Counted from the stretch's first letter, positions 1 to 5,395 are shown. The stretch: 5,395 nt of DNA from an uncultured Alphaproteobacteria bacterium (GCA_937868035.1 CALMLK010000032.1:1-5395), one strand, 5' to 3'. Numbers and translations are program-made. The notes: generated by a model from the sequence alone, not told the origin.

Positions 1-81
1 CAGGAAGTGGCCAAGCGCCTCGGCATCATCCAGCAGGGCGAGATCGTCGAACGCAGCCTGAAACTTGTGAAGAACGACTGA
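1..81 (+). CDS. purC: PurC (SAICAR synthetase), 3' end only
   Basis: Only the last 26 codons and the TGA stop are in the window; the start lies upstream. PurC, phosphoribosylaminoimidazole-succinocarboxamide synthase, joins aspartate to CAIR using ATP to give SAICAR in cytoplasmic de novo purine synthesis. The visible tail opens QEVAKRLGII and ends in a lysine-rich LKLVKND. This resembles the C-terminal QEVARRLGI helix of rhizobial-type PurC as I remember it. The assignment is supported by purS starting 2 nt downstream, since purC-purS is a common alphaproteobacterial order. No catalytic residue is in view, so the call rests on the tail motif and the neighbour. It is probably co-transcribed with purS. 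Confidence 0.85.
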   Translation, partial: QEVAKRLGIIQQGEIVERSLKLVKND

Positions 82-83
82 CC

Positions 84-323
84 ATGAAAGCCAAGATCAA
101 AGTCACCCTGAAGAACGGCGTGCTGGACCCGCAGGGCAAGGCCATCGAAGGGGCCCTCGGCCACCTTGGGTTCGCTGGTGTGGGCCAGGTGCGGCAAGGC
201 AAGTATTTCGAGATCGAACTCACCGAGACCGACAAGGCCAAGGCAGAAGCGCAGGTGAAGGCCATGTGCGAAAAGCTCATCGCCAACACGGTGATCGAAA
301 ACTACGCGATCGAACTGGGCTGA
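84..323 (+). CDS. purS: PurS, small subunit of FGAM synthase
   Basis: A 79-residue protein, the normal length for PurS. It is the small structural subunit of the three-part formylglycinamidine ribonucleotide synthase (PurS-PurQ-PurL). In characterised systems a PurS dimer bridges the glutaminase and synthetase subunits and helps ammonia pass between them. The family pattern is clear: an N-terminal strand KIKVTLKNGVLDPQGKAI (residues 4-21), a helix with AL..LGF, then VRQGKYFEIEL and a closing helix and strand ending NTVIENYAIEL. The ATG follows the purC stop by 2 nt with no strong Shine-Dalgarno, which suggests translational coupling to purC. The stop lies 3 nt from the stop of the convergent minus-strand gene. 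The partners purQ and purL are both in this window. Confidence 0.96.
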   Translation: MKAKIKVTLKNGVLDPQGKAIEGALGHLGFAGVGQVRQGKYFEIELTETDKAKAEAQVKAMCEKLIANTVIENYAIELG

Positions 324-331
324 TCGTCAGC
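319..331. repeat. Short inverted repeat over two convergent stop codons
   Basis: GCTGA-TCG-TCAGC is a perfect 5-bp inverted repeat. Its arms contain the TGA stop of purS (321-323) and, on the other strand, the TGA stop of the DUF3592-type gene (read as TCA at 327-329). A second, overlapping 5-bp pairing (CGATC 307-311 with GATCG 322-326) is also possible. Neither has a T tract, so I do not call a terminator. It may be coincidental. Confidence 0.3.
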
Positions 332-914
332 GCCGGAAACGGGTGCGTTCGGGCATCGGCTCGAAGATGTCGTCGTCATCCTCGGCCTCACCGTCATCGT
401 CTTCGTCCGGCTGCACCTCTGGCGTGAGCCAGCGGAACAGCAGCCACGCCAGAACGGCGACGCCCACCGCCGCGACCGTGAGCATCACCGTCACCAGGAA
501 CGTGTGCCACGTCGTCTCCGTCTCCACCTGCCCGAGGTGATTGGGATCGACGTGCAGCGGCACGGTATTGCCCAGCACCAGCCGTTCGGGATCAAAGCGG
601 TTGGCCTCCAGCGTCACAGTCTGCGGCAAGCCGCTGGCGACATAGGTGAGCGTCACGCGGCCCGCACGGCTGACTTCCCAGCCTTCTGACTGAACGGGCG
701 GCGGAAGATCCAGCGCCGTCACCGTGGCATCCACCTGCAGGAAGCGTTCGACCTGCCATTGCCGCATCACCAGCAGGAGCGGCAGCGCCACCGCGAACAG
801 GATTCCCAAGGTCATGAGCCCCAGCGCCATCCGCTGCGCACGCGTGAACGGTTGGCCGCGCAGCGACCACAGTCGCGCAAGAAGCGAGCGCCGCACGCGG
901 GATGATCCGGCCAT
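327..914 (-). CDS. Two-pass membrane protein, DUF3592-like
   Basis: A 195-residue protein of unknown function on the minus strand. The frame stays open much further upstream, into purQ, but I chose the ATG at 914 because AGGAGA (926-921) lies 6 nt before it and the extension would overlap purQ antisense. The N-terminus is basic (residues 1-28), followed by a hydrophobic segment (about 29-50). A polar beta-rich domain (about 55-132) ends with [17 protein letters not shown], which resembles the strand and DP motif seen in DUF3592 proteins. A second membrane segment (about 138-161) follows, then a very acidic tail (Asp/Glu cluster 170-182) ending in arginines. Two membrane passes would put the middle domain on one side, probably periplasmic by the positive-inside rule, with both ends in the cytoplasm. 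It is unrelated to purines. It interrupts purS and purQ, converging on one and diverging from the other. The family assignment is from memory and moderate. Confidence 0.82.
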   Translation of the reverse strand: MAGSSRVRRSLLARLWSLRGQPFTRAQRMALGLMTLGILFAVALPLLLVMRQWQVERFLQVDATVTALDLPPPVQSEGWEVSRAGRVTLTYVASGLPQTVTLEANRFDPERLVLGNTVPLHVDPNHLGQVETETTWHTFLVTVMLTVAAVGVAVLAWLLFRWLTPEVQPDEDDDGEAEDDDDIFEPMPERTRFRR

Positions 915-1038
915 GCATGATCTCCTGCCCTGCCCCCGGAGATTCGTTGCGTTTATGAACAAGCCTGTTTGTGAATCTACCCGCATTGCGCTAAGGCCAC
1001 CAGCATCTTTCTCACGCTGCAAACGGACTCCCTGCCCC
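915..1038. promoter_or_regulatory. Divergent intergenic region between the DUF3592-like gene and purQ
   Basis: This 124-bp gap separates two divergent starts, so it should carry a promoter for each. No strong sigma-70 pair is visible. The best plus-strand candidate is TTGCGT (947-952) with a 17-nt spacer to TGTGAA (970-975), which matches the -10 consensus poorly. Three GANTC sites, the recognition sequence of the alphaproteobacterial methylase CcrM, lie at 941-945, 973-977 and 1026-1030. The first two form the inverted pair AGATTC (940-945) and GAATCT (973-978). purQ has no good Shine-Dalgarno; only GGA at 1025-1027 is present, which is rather far from its ATG. Confidence 0.4.
921..926 (-). 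promoter_or_regulatory. Shine-Dalgarno site for the DUF3592-like gene
   Basis: On the minus strand this reads AGGAGA, with a 6-nt spacer to the ATG at 914. It decides the start: a second ATG at 918 is in another frame, and ATGs further upstream in the correct frame would force overlap with purQ. Confidence 0.7.
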
Positions 1039-1701
1039 ATGAAATCCGCTGTCATCGTCTTCCCCGGCATCAACCGCGAGCGCGACATGATGCACGCCCT
1101 CGAAGCCACGACGGGCGTGAAACCGGTGGCCGTGTGGCATGCGGAAACGTCACTTCCCGAGGTGGACCTGGTGGTCGTGCCGGGCGGCTTTTCCTACGGT
1201 GACTATCTCCGCTGCGGGGCCATCGCGGCGCGTTCACCCATCATGGCAGATGTGAAGGCCAAGGCACTGAAAGGCTTGAAGGTTCTGGGCGTCTGCAATG
1301 GCTTCCAGATCATCACCGAGGCAGGCCTGCTGCCGGGTGCTCTGGTGCGCAACGCCAGCCTCCACTTCGTCTGCCGCGAGGTGAAGCTGACGATCGAGAA
1401 CAACGCGACCTGGTTCACCAACCGCATGGCCAGGGGCCAGGTCGTCACCTGCCCCATCGCCCACGGCGAAGGAAACTACATTTGCGACACCGAAACGCTG
1501 GCCCGCCTCGAAGGCGAGAACCGCGTCGTCTTCCGCTACGCCGAGGGTACCAACCCCAACGGCGCCATGAACGACATCGCGGGAATCACGAATGAGGCCG
1601 GCAACGTCATCGGCATGATGCCGCACCCGGAAAACATGATCGACCCCATCCACGGCCGGCAGGACTGCCGCCCCCTGTTCGAAGGCCTGCTGGCGGCCTG
1701 A
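1039..1701 (+). CDS. purQ: PurQ, glutaminase subunit of FGAM synthase
   Basis: A 220-residue class I glutamine amidotransferase, full length for the small PurQ family. It hydrolyses glutamine and supplies ammonia to PurL for converting FGAR to FGAM. The catalytic triad can be read directly: nucleophile Cys86 in [11 protein letters not shown], and His196 with Glu198 in MMPHPEN. The oxyanion-region motif [19 protein letters not shown] (about 46-64) is intact, as are [13 protein letters not shown] and [10 protein letters not shown]. The start [16 protein letters not shown] matches the family N-terminus, with the INRERD variant that I associate with rhizobial-type PurQ rather than SNCDRD. The frame is open upstream to 724, but that stretch runs antisense to the minus-strand gene and lacks family similarity, so ATG 1039 is the start. 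The next gene starts 3 nt after the stop. Confidence 0.97.
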   Translation: MKSAVIVFPGINRERDMMHALEATTGVKPVAVWHAETSLPEVDLVVVPGGFSYGDYLRCGAIAARSPIMADVKAKALKGLKVLGVCNGFQIITEAGLLPGALVRNASLHFVCREVKLTIENNATWFTNRMARGQVVTCPIAHGEGNYICDTETLARLEGENRVVFRYAEGTNPNGAMNDIAGITNEAGNVIGMMPHPENMIDPIHGRQDCRPLFEGLLAA

Positions 1702-1704
1702 GTC

Positions 1705-2178
1705 GTGACGGACCATTCCGGCACCGAAGTTGCGACCCTTATTTCGCGGGCCAAGGAAATTGCCTGCCGCTATTATCAGTTGACGGGAAAGCCTCTGGGC
1801 ATCTCCGGCGAAATAGCTGAACAGGAGGCCGCCCGCCTCCTCGGCCTCAGCCTTTTTCCGGCGCGCGCGGCCTCCGCCGATGCCGGGCGGTTGAACGGCG
1901 GCAAGACCGAGCTCATTCAGATCAAGGGCCGCGCCGTCGATGCGAAATCGAAATACGTGGGCCGCGTACCGAAAATCAAACTGGAACCCGCTTTCGATTT
2001 TGCAGTGTTGGTGCTGCTCGACCGCTCCAACCTCGATACCATCGAAATCTGGGAGGCGGATTACGGCGCCATCAGGTCACGCCTCACCGTGCCCGGTTCA
2101 AAAGCGCGCAACGAACGAGGCTCCATGGGGATCAGTCAGTTCAAGTCCATCGCCCGCAAGGTCTGGCCAGCGCCCTGA
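1705..2178 (+). CDS. Uncharacterised 157-aa protein, possibly PD-(D/E)xK nuclease-like
   Basis: The start is the GTG at 1705, 3 nt after the purQ stop; the only internal ATG is at residue 140. Tight spacing and weak Shine-Dalgarno (GGCGG) suggest coupling to purQ. The protein is probably soluble, with no signal peptide or membrane segment. Visible blocks are a helix with YYQLTGKPLGISGEIAEQEAARLLGL (23-48), Asp59, a strand ELIQIKGRA (69-77), a strand FAVLVLLD (99-106), IEIWEAD (113-119), and a C-terminal GSKARNERGSMGISQFKSIARKVW (131-154). Glu36/39/41, then Asp59, then Gln72-Ile-Lys74 has the order expected of a PD-(D/E)xK nuclease fold, with Q in place of D/E as tolerated in several families. 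I recall similar hypothetical proteins in alphaproteobacteria but cannot name a characterised member. The gene is real by its frame and junction; the fold is an inference. Confidence 0.85.
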   Translation: MTDHSGTEVATLISRAKEIACRYYQLTGKPLGISGEIAEQEAARLLGLSLFPARAASADAGRLNGGKTELIQIKGRAVDAKSKYVGRVPKIKLEPAFDFAVLVLLDRSNLDTIEIWEADYGAIRSRLTVPGSKARNERGSMGISQFKSIARKVWPAP

Positions 2179-2240
2179 CAGCAAGGCGTCGATGCCGGGC
2201 ACAAGGTCCCGCCTCAACACTTCGGAAACTCTGACATCTC

Positions 2241-2289
2241 TTAACGTCGGATTCATCGCGAATTTTAGCCAATTACGGCGAAAATCGCG
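2241..2289 (+). promoter_or_regulatory. Half-matching TTAA box, GANTC site and imperfect palindrome upstream of small gene 1
   Basis: TTAA (2241-2244), seven bases, then TTCA (2252-2255) is one base short of the TTAA-N7-TTAA core bound by CtrA. A GATTC site (2250-2254) overlaps it. Directly after lies an imperfect inverted repeat: CGCGA (2257-2261) pairs with TCGCG (2285-2289), TTTT (2263-2266) with AAAA (2281-2284), and GCC (2268-2270) with GGC (2277-2279). It has one bulge, one mismatch and a 6-nt loop. It ends 36 nt before the small-gene start, so it could be an operator or a leader hairpin. No T tract follows, so it is not a standard terminator for the gene before. Confidence 0.4.
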
Positions 2290-2325
2290 GCAACTTGTGC
2301 GTGTTCAATTCTGGGAGAGAACACC

Positions 2326-2466
2326 ATGACCAAGTTTCTTGCGAAGCTGCTGAAGAAAAAAGAAAATGCCGGTGCAAACGAAGCCGCCGCCGCCTGCCAG
2401 GCCGCCATGGTGGCCCGCATGAACCGCGTGCTGCATCTCGACGAGTCACCCGCCAAGGCTGGTTAA
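2326..2466 (+). CDS. Small protein 1, 46 aa, unknown function
   Basis: A 46-codon frame, ATG to TAA, preceded by GGGAGA (2313-2318) with a 7-nt spacer, a strong ribosome binding site. The N-terminus MTKFLAKLLKKKENAG is basic and amphipathic, as in peptides that bind membranes or nucleic acids. An alanine-rich helix follows (EAAAACQAAMVARMNRVLHLDE, residues 19-40) with one cysteine (24), then a short tail SPAKAG. There is no membrane-spanning segment. I do not recognise the family. The build resembles the next small protein: a basic start, then a helix with R-M-x-x-x-L spacing (ARMNRVL here, GRMENML there). The ribosome site, an upstream TTAA/GANTC element and the lack of a competing frame support a real gene. 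Confidence 0.65.
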   Translation: MTKFLAKLLKKKENAGANEAAAACQAAMVARMNRVLHLDESPAKAG

Positions 2467-2510
2467 TTCTTCGTTTCGATCCAATCTTTCCGAAAACTCA
2501 AGGGCCGCGG

Positions 2511-2526
2511 TTAACAGGTTCTGAAC
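2511..2526 (+). promoter_or_regulatory. CtrA-like box I (TTAA-N7-TGAAC)
   Basis: TTAACAGGTTCTGAAC differs from the CtrA consensus TTAA-N7-TTAAC at one core base (TGAA for TTAA). It lies inside an inverted repeat, GCGGTT (2507-2512) with AACCGC (2524-2529), and 12 bp upstream of the perfect box II. Tandem CtrA sites are common at CtrA-controlled promoters. Without a binding test it is only a motif match. Confidence 0.45.
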
Positions 2527-2537
2527 CGCAATCGGCG

Positions 2538-2553
2538 TTAACAGTAGATTAAC
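2538..2553 (+). promoter_or_regulatory. CtrA box II (perfect TTAA-N7-TTAAC)
   Basis: TTAACAGTAGATTAAC is an exact match to the full CtrA consensus. It sits at the centre of a perfect palindrome, GCGTTAA (2535-2541) and TTAACGC (2549-2555), with a 7-nt spacer. The downstream half is 75 nt before the start of small gene 2, a distance that allows the box to cover a -35 region. No convincing -10 hexamer follows. TTAA is rare in this GC-rich window, so a perfect spaced pair is unlikely by chance. A dimeric repressor operator is the alternative, because of the palindrome. Confidence 0.6.
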
Positions 2554-2628
2554 GCAACGAAATACGGCCCAATGCAATCACACATCGAAACCCGGTGTGG
2601 GACGGCGCAGCAAGTTTGGGAGAGGATA

Positions 2629-2808
2629 ATGTTGCAGAACCTGTTCAAGAAGAATCGCCACGAACCCGAGATCGACGAAACGCTCGAACTCTCGAATGTG
2701 CGCCTGATGGGCCGCATGGAAAACATGCTGAGCGACATGGCCACGCAGGAAACCCTGCGGAGCATCCGCTTCGCCACGCTCGACGGGACCCCGAGCTACT
2801 ACCGCTGA
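2629..2808 (+). CDS. Small protein 2, 59 aa, unknown function
   Basis: A 59-codon frame from ATG 2629 to TGA. An in-frame ATG at 2572 would add 19 codons, but GGGAGA (2618-2623, running on as GG) lies 5 nt before ATG 2629, so I take the shorter form. The N-terminus MLQNLFKKNRHEPEIDETLEL has a short hydrophobic-basic patch then acidic residues. A methionine-rich amphipathic helix follows (VRLMGRMENMLSDMATQETLRSI, 24-46), and the tail is TLDGTPSYYR. It has no membrane span, cysteine or signal peptide. I do not recognise the family. A perfect TTAA-N7-TTAAC box 75 nt upstream suggests CtrA control. Its ribosome site (TGGGAGAG) is the same as that of small gene 1, and the two helices may align, so a distant duplication is possible but unproven. 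Confidence 0.75.
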   Translation: MLQNLFKKNRHEPEIDETLELSNVRLMGRMENMLSDMATQETLRSIRFATLDGTPSYYR

Positions 2809-2825
2809 CATCACCGGCTGCAACA

Positions 2826-2921
2826 TCCGGCGCGGGTTCACCTAGCCCGTGCCGGGTTACGGCCTTGGCGCAGATGCTGGCGTGGTCGCCGTCCCGGACG
2901 GTATCGCGCCAAGGCCGGGAC
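2826..2921 (+). other. Highly self-complementary non-coding segment with alternative stems
   Basis: This starts 17 nt after the stop of small gene 2. Stem A pairs 2827-2836 with 2846-2855 (10 bp, one G-U, 9-nt loop). Stem B pairs 2860-2871 with 2906-2917 (12 bp, perfect, arms containing GGCCTTGGCGC). Its 34-nt interior can form small hairpins (GGCG 2879-2882 with CGCC 2887-2890; CCGT 2889-2892 with ACGG 2898-2901). Stem C pairs GTCCCGG (2891-2897) with CCGGGAC (2915-2921), and shares bases 2915-2917 with stem B, so the two exclude each other. No T tract follows, so no intrinsic terminator is called. It could be a small RNA, a leader for the following frame, a factor-dependent terminator or an intergenic repeat. 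I match it to no known RNA family. Confidence 0.45.
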
Positions 2922-2955
2922 AGCCCCCGAAACTGCCTCAGGACGGAGTCACACC

Positions 2956-3132
2956 ATGAAAATGCTCACACTCTGGGCGTGTATCGAACCTTCTGGCGAC
3001 GTGCGGCACGATGATCCCGCCAGTTCCGCACTGGCCTGGAAACAGGCCTGGACCAGCATGAACCGGTTGCAGGATGCGACAACGCCTGCAACCCCTGGTG
3101 AAAAACGCACCCCGCGCCAACCTGTCACTTGA
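2956..3132 (+). CDS. Possible small protein 3, 58 aa, unknown function
   Basis: A 58-codon frame with GGAG (2945-2948) 7 nt before its ATG. The protein starts MKMLTLWACIEPSGDVRHDD, has a tryptophan-containing middle ALAWKQAWTSMNRLQDA (27-43), and ends with a proline- and threonine-rich, basic, probably disordered tail. The start is hydrophobic but too short for a signal peptide or membrane anchor. The ribosome site, TGA stop before the reductase gene, and lack of a better frame favour it. The low-complexity tail and unknown family count against it. If it is not real, 2809-3194 is 386 bp without a gene, holding the structured segment and the reductase leader. Confidence 0.4.
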   Translation: MKMLTLWACIEPSGDVRHDDPASSALAWKQAWTSMNRLQDATTPATPGEKRTPRQPVT

Positions 3133-3157
3133 AATCCGGCGCGCGCCGCAATACGTA
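3129..3157 (+). promoter_or_regulatory. Weak candidate promoter for the flavin reductase gene
   Basis: TTGAAA (3129-3134) is a fair -35 hexamer, and 17 nt later TACGTA (3152-3157) is a poor -10. The spacer contains the palindrome GGCGCGCGCC (3138-3147). It lies about 40 nt before the start of the reductase. This is the best pair I see, but read-through from upstream is equally possible. Confidence 0.22.
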
Positions 3158-3184
3158 ACCGACACCATTACAAAAACACTCAAT

Positions 3185-3188
3185 GGAG
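3185..3188 (+). promoter_or_regulatory. Shine-Dalgarno site deciding the reductase start
   Basis: GGAG lies 6 nt before the ATG at 3195. It overlaps the alternative in-frame ATG at 3183-3185, so that upstream ATG is unlikely to be the start. The same GGAGTC string forms the ribosome site of the possible small gene at 2956. Confidence 0.65.
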
Positions 3189-3194
3189 TCGATT

Positions 3195-3761
3195 ATGCCC
3201 TACAAAGTCGCGATCATCGTTGGCAGCCTGCGCAAGGACAGCTTCACCCGCAAGGTGGTGAACGCCGCCATCAAGCTTGCCCCCTCCAACCTGAAGTTCG
3301 AAACGGTCGAAATCGGCAACCTGCCGCTGTTCAACCAGGACACCGAAGCCGGCGACGCCGCCGTGAAGACCTTCCGTGACAAGATCGGCGCCGCCGATGC
3401 CGTCCTGTTCGCCACGCCGGAGCACAACCGCTCCGTGCCGTCGGCTCTCAAGAACGCCCTCGACTGGGGTTCTCGCCCTTGGGGCCAGAGCAAGTGGGGC
3501 GGCAAGCCCGCCGCCGTGATCTCGACGTCGATCGGCAACATTGCGGGATTTGGCGCCAACCATCACCTCCGCCAGATGCTGGCCTTCCTGAACATGCCGA
3601 CGCTCGGCCAGCCTGAAGCCTACATCGCCTCGGCCCAGAACGCCGTCGATGACAAGGGCGAGATCGTGGAGGCGTCCAAGGAGTTCTTCACCGGCTTCTT
3701 CCAGGCCTTCGCCAACCTCGTCAGCCGGAACGTCGACCGCACCGCCGTCGCCGCCGAGTAA
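3195..3761 (+). CDS. NADPH-dependent FMN reductase-family flavoprotein
   Basis: A 188-residue, full-length cytoplasmic protein with the flavodoxin-like fold of the NADPH-dependent FMN reductase family (includes E. coli ChrR/YieF and azoreductase-type enzymes). Such enzymes bind FMN and move electrons from NAD(P)H to flavins, quinones, azo dyes or chromate. The FMN phosphate loop is GSLRKDSFTRK (10-20), followed by LPLFNQD (43-49). The flavin-ring signature is PEHNRSVPSALKNALDW (75-91), where PEYNxSxPGxLKNAIDW is typical; His77 replaces the usual Tyr and Ser83 the usual Gly. ISTSIGNIAGFGA (109-121) is a further flavin-side loop. The start at 3195 is set by GGAG 6 nt upstream. A strong terminator follows 31 nt after the stop, so it ends its transcript and is not in one operon with purL. 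The true substrate cannot be read from the sequence. Confidence 0.93.
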   Translation: MPYKVAIIVGSLRKDSFTRKVVNAAIKLAPSNLKFETVEIGNLPLFNQDTEAGDAAVKTFRDKIGAADAVLFATPEHNRSVPSALKNALDWGSRPWGQSKWGGKPAAVISTSIGNIAGFGANHHLRQMLAFLNMPTLGQPEAYIASAQNAVDDKGEIVEASKEFFTGFFQAFANLVSRNVDRTAVAAE

Positions 3762-3792
3762 CGGACGGCACGCCTGATTTTACGCTCCTGAT

Positions 3793-3820
3793 CGGGCGAC
3801 GGAAACGTCGCCCGTTTTTT
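3793..3820 (+). terminator. Rho-independent terminator after the flavin reductase
   Basis: CGGGCGACG (3793-3801), a GAAA tetraloop and CGTCGCCCG (3806-3814) make a perfect 9-bp GC-rich stem, followed at once by six Ts (3815-3820). It lies 31 nt after the reductase stop and 112 nt before purL, so it should separate the two transcripts. The loop is of the stable GNRA type. Confidence 0.95.
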
Positions 3821-3932
3821 GTATTCCCGCCTTGGCCGGACCTGAGCCGGCCTCCCAGATTTACCTCCACCTCATGTGCACACGTCCAACATTGCGTTTG
3901 AGATTCGCGGGCGGCGGCTTTAAAGGCGCGCC
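3821..3932 (+). promoter_or_regulatory. purL upstream region
   Basis: This follows a terminator, so it should carry the purL promoter. No good sigma-70 pair is visible. It holds a hairpin GGCCGG (3834-3839) with CCGGCC (3847-3852), the palindrome TGTGCACA (3875-3882), TTGCGTTT (3892-3899) and a GATTC (GANTC) site at 3902-3906. The ribosome site is weak: AAAGG (3922-3926), 6 nt before the ATG. TTGCGTTT and AGATTCG also occur upstream of purQ, in reverse order. Confidence 0.4.

Positions 3933-5395
<1,463 letters not shown>

Noticed and set aside
327..1109. A longer 260-residue form of the DUF3592-like protein
   Set aside because: It would overlap the start of purQ on the other strand and ignores the well-placed AGGAGA before ATG 914.
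724..1701. A 325-codon plus-strand frame with an N-terminal extension to PurQ
   Set aside because: The extra 105 residues run antisense to the membrane-protein gene, are arginine/serine-rich, and the PurQ family N-terminus begins exactly at ATG 1039.
1234..1716. A 160-codon minus-strand frame opposite purQ
   Set aside because: Shadow of purQ; no ribosome site or recognisable motif, and purQ has its full catalytic triad on the plus strand.
2184..2216. Possible terminator after the 1705-2178 gene
   Set aside because: Only a loose AGGCG/CGCCT pairing with a long loop and no T tract.
2837..2857. GGGTTCACC-like string that recalls a tRNA T-arm
   Set aside because: No acceptor, D- or anticodon-arm can be fitted around it, and the bases are better explained by the loop and arm of stem A.
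2595..3014. A 139-codon plus-strand frame across small gene 2 and the structured segment
   Set aside because: Arginine/proline-rich composition, no ribosome site, and it runs through the stems and out of frame with both better small genes.
3875..3882. TGTGCACA palindrome as a regulator operator before purL
   Set aside because: An 8-base palindrome is too short and has no symmetric flanks; kept only as a remark in the purL upstream entry.

Overview
The window is GC-rich chromosomal DNA from an alphaproteobacterium, most likely in or near the Hyphomicrobiales (Rhizobiales). The evidence is the PurC tail, the PurS and the PurQ/PurL sequences, which match the rhizobial-type split FGAM synthase as I remember it. 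An intergenic TTAA-N7-TTAAC motif, the consensus for the alphaproteobacterial cell-cycle regulator CtrA, also fits. No database search was possible, so the lineage is an inference.

Layout, left to right: the 3' end of purC (1-81); purS (84-323); a minus-strand two-pass membrane protein of DUF3592 type (327-914) that converges on purS and diverges from purQ; a 124-bp divergent intergenic region; purQ (1039-1701); a 157-residue protein (1705-2178) starting 3 nt after purQ, with a possible PD-(D/E)xK nuclease-like signature; an AT-richer segment (about 2200-2810) with two small genes of 46 and 59 codons, each with a strong GGGAGA ribosome binding site and TTAA-type boxes upstream; a strongly self-complementary non-coding segment (2826-2921); a possible 58-codon gene (2956-3132); an NADPH-dependent FMN reductase-family flavoprotein (3195-3761); a clear rho-independent terminator (3793-3820); and the first 487 codons of purL (3933 to the window end).

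The core theme is de novo purine synthesis. PurS, PurQ and PurL together form formylglycinamidine ribonucleotide (FGAM) synthase: PurQ releases ammonia from glutamine, PurL uses it with ATP to amidate FGAR, and PurS bridges the two. PurC acts later in the same pathway. The pur genes are not one uninterrupted operon here. The minus-strand gene separates purS from purQ, and a terminator separates the reductase from purL, so at least three transcription units (purC-purS, purQ-plus, purL) are expected.

The least explained part is 2240-2960. Five of the six TTAA tetramers I found in the whole window fall within 312 bp there. One forms a perfect TTAA-N7-TTAAC box inside a 7-bp-arm palindrome, and another a one-mismatch box. 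They precede two small proteins with a similar build (basic amphipathic N-terminus, then a conserved-looking R-M-x-x-x-L helix). A CtrA-controlled small-protein pair is the most interesting hypothesis, but nothing in the sequence gives the proteins a function.
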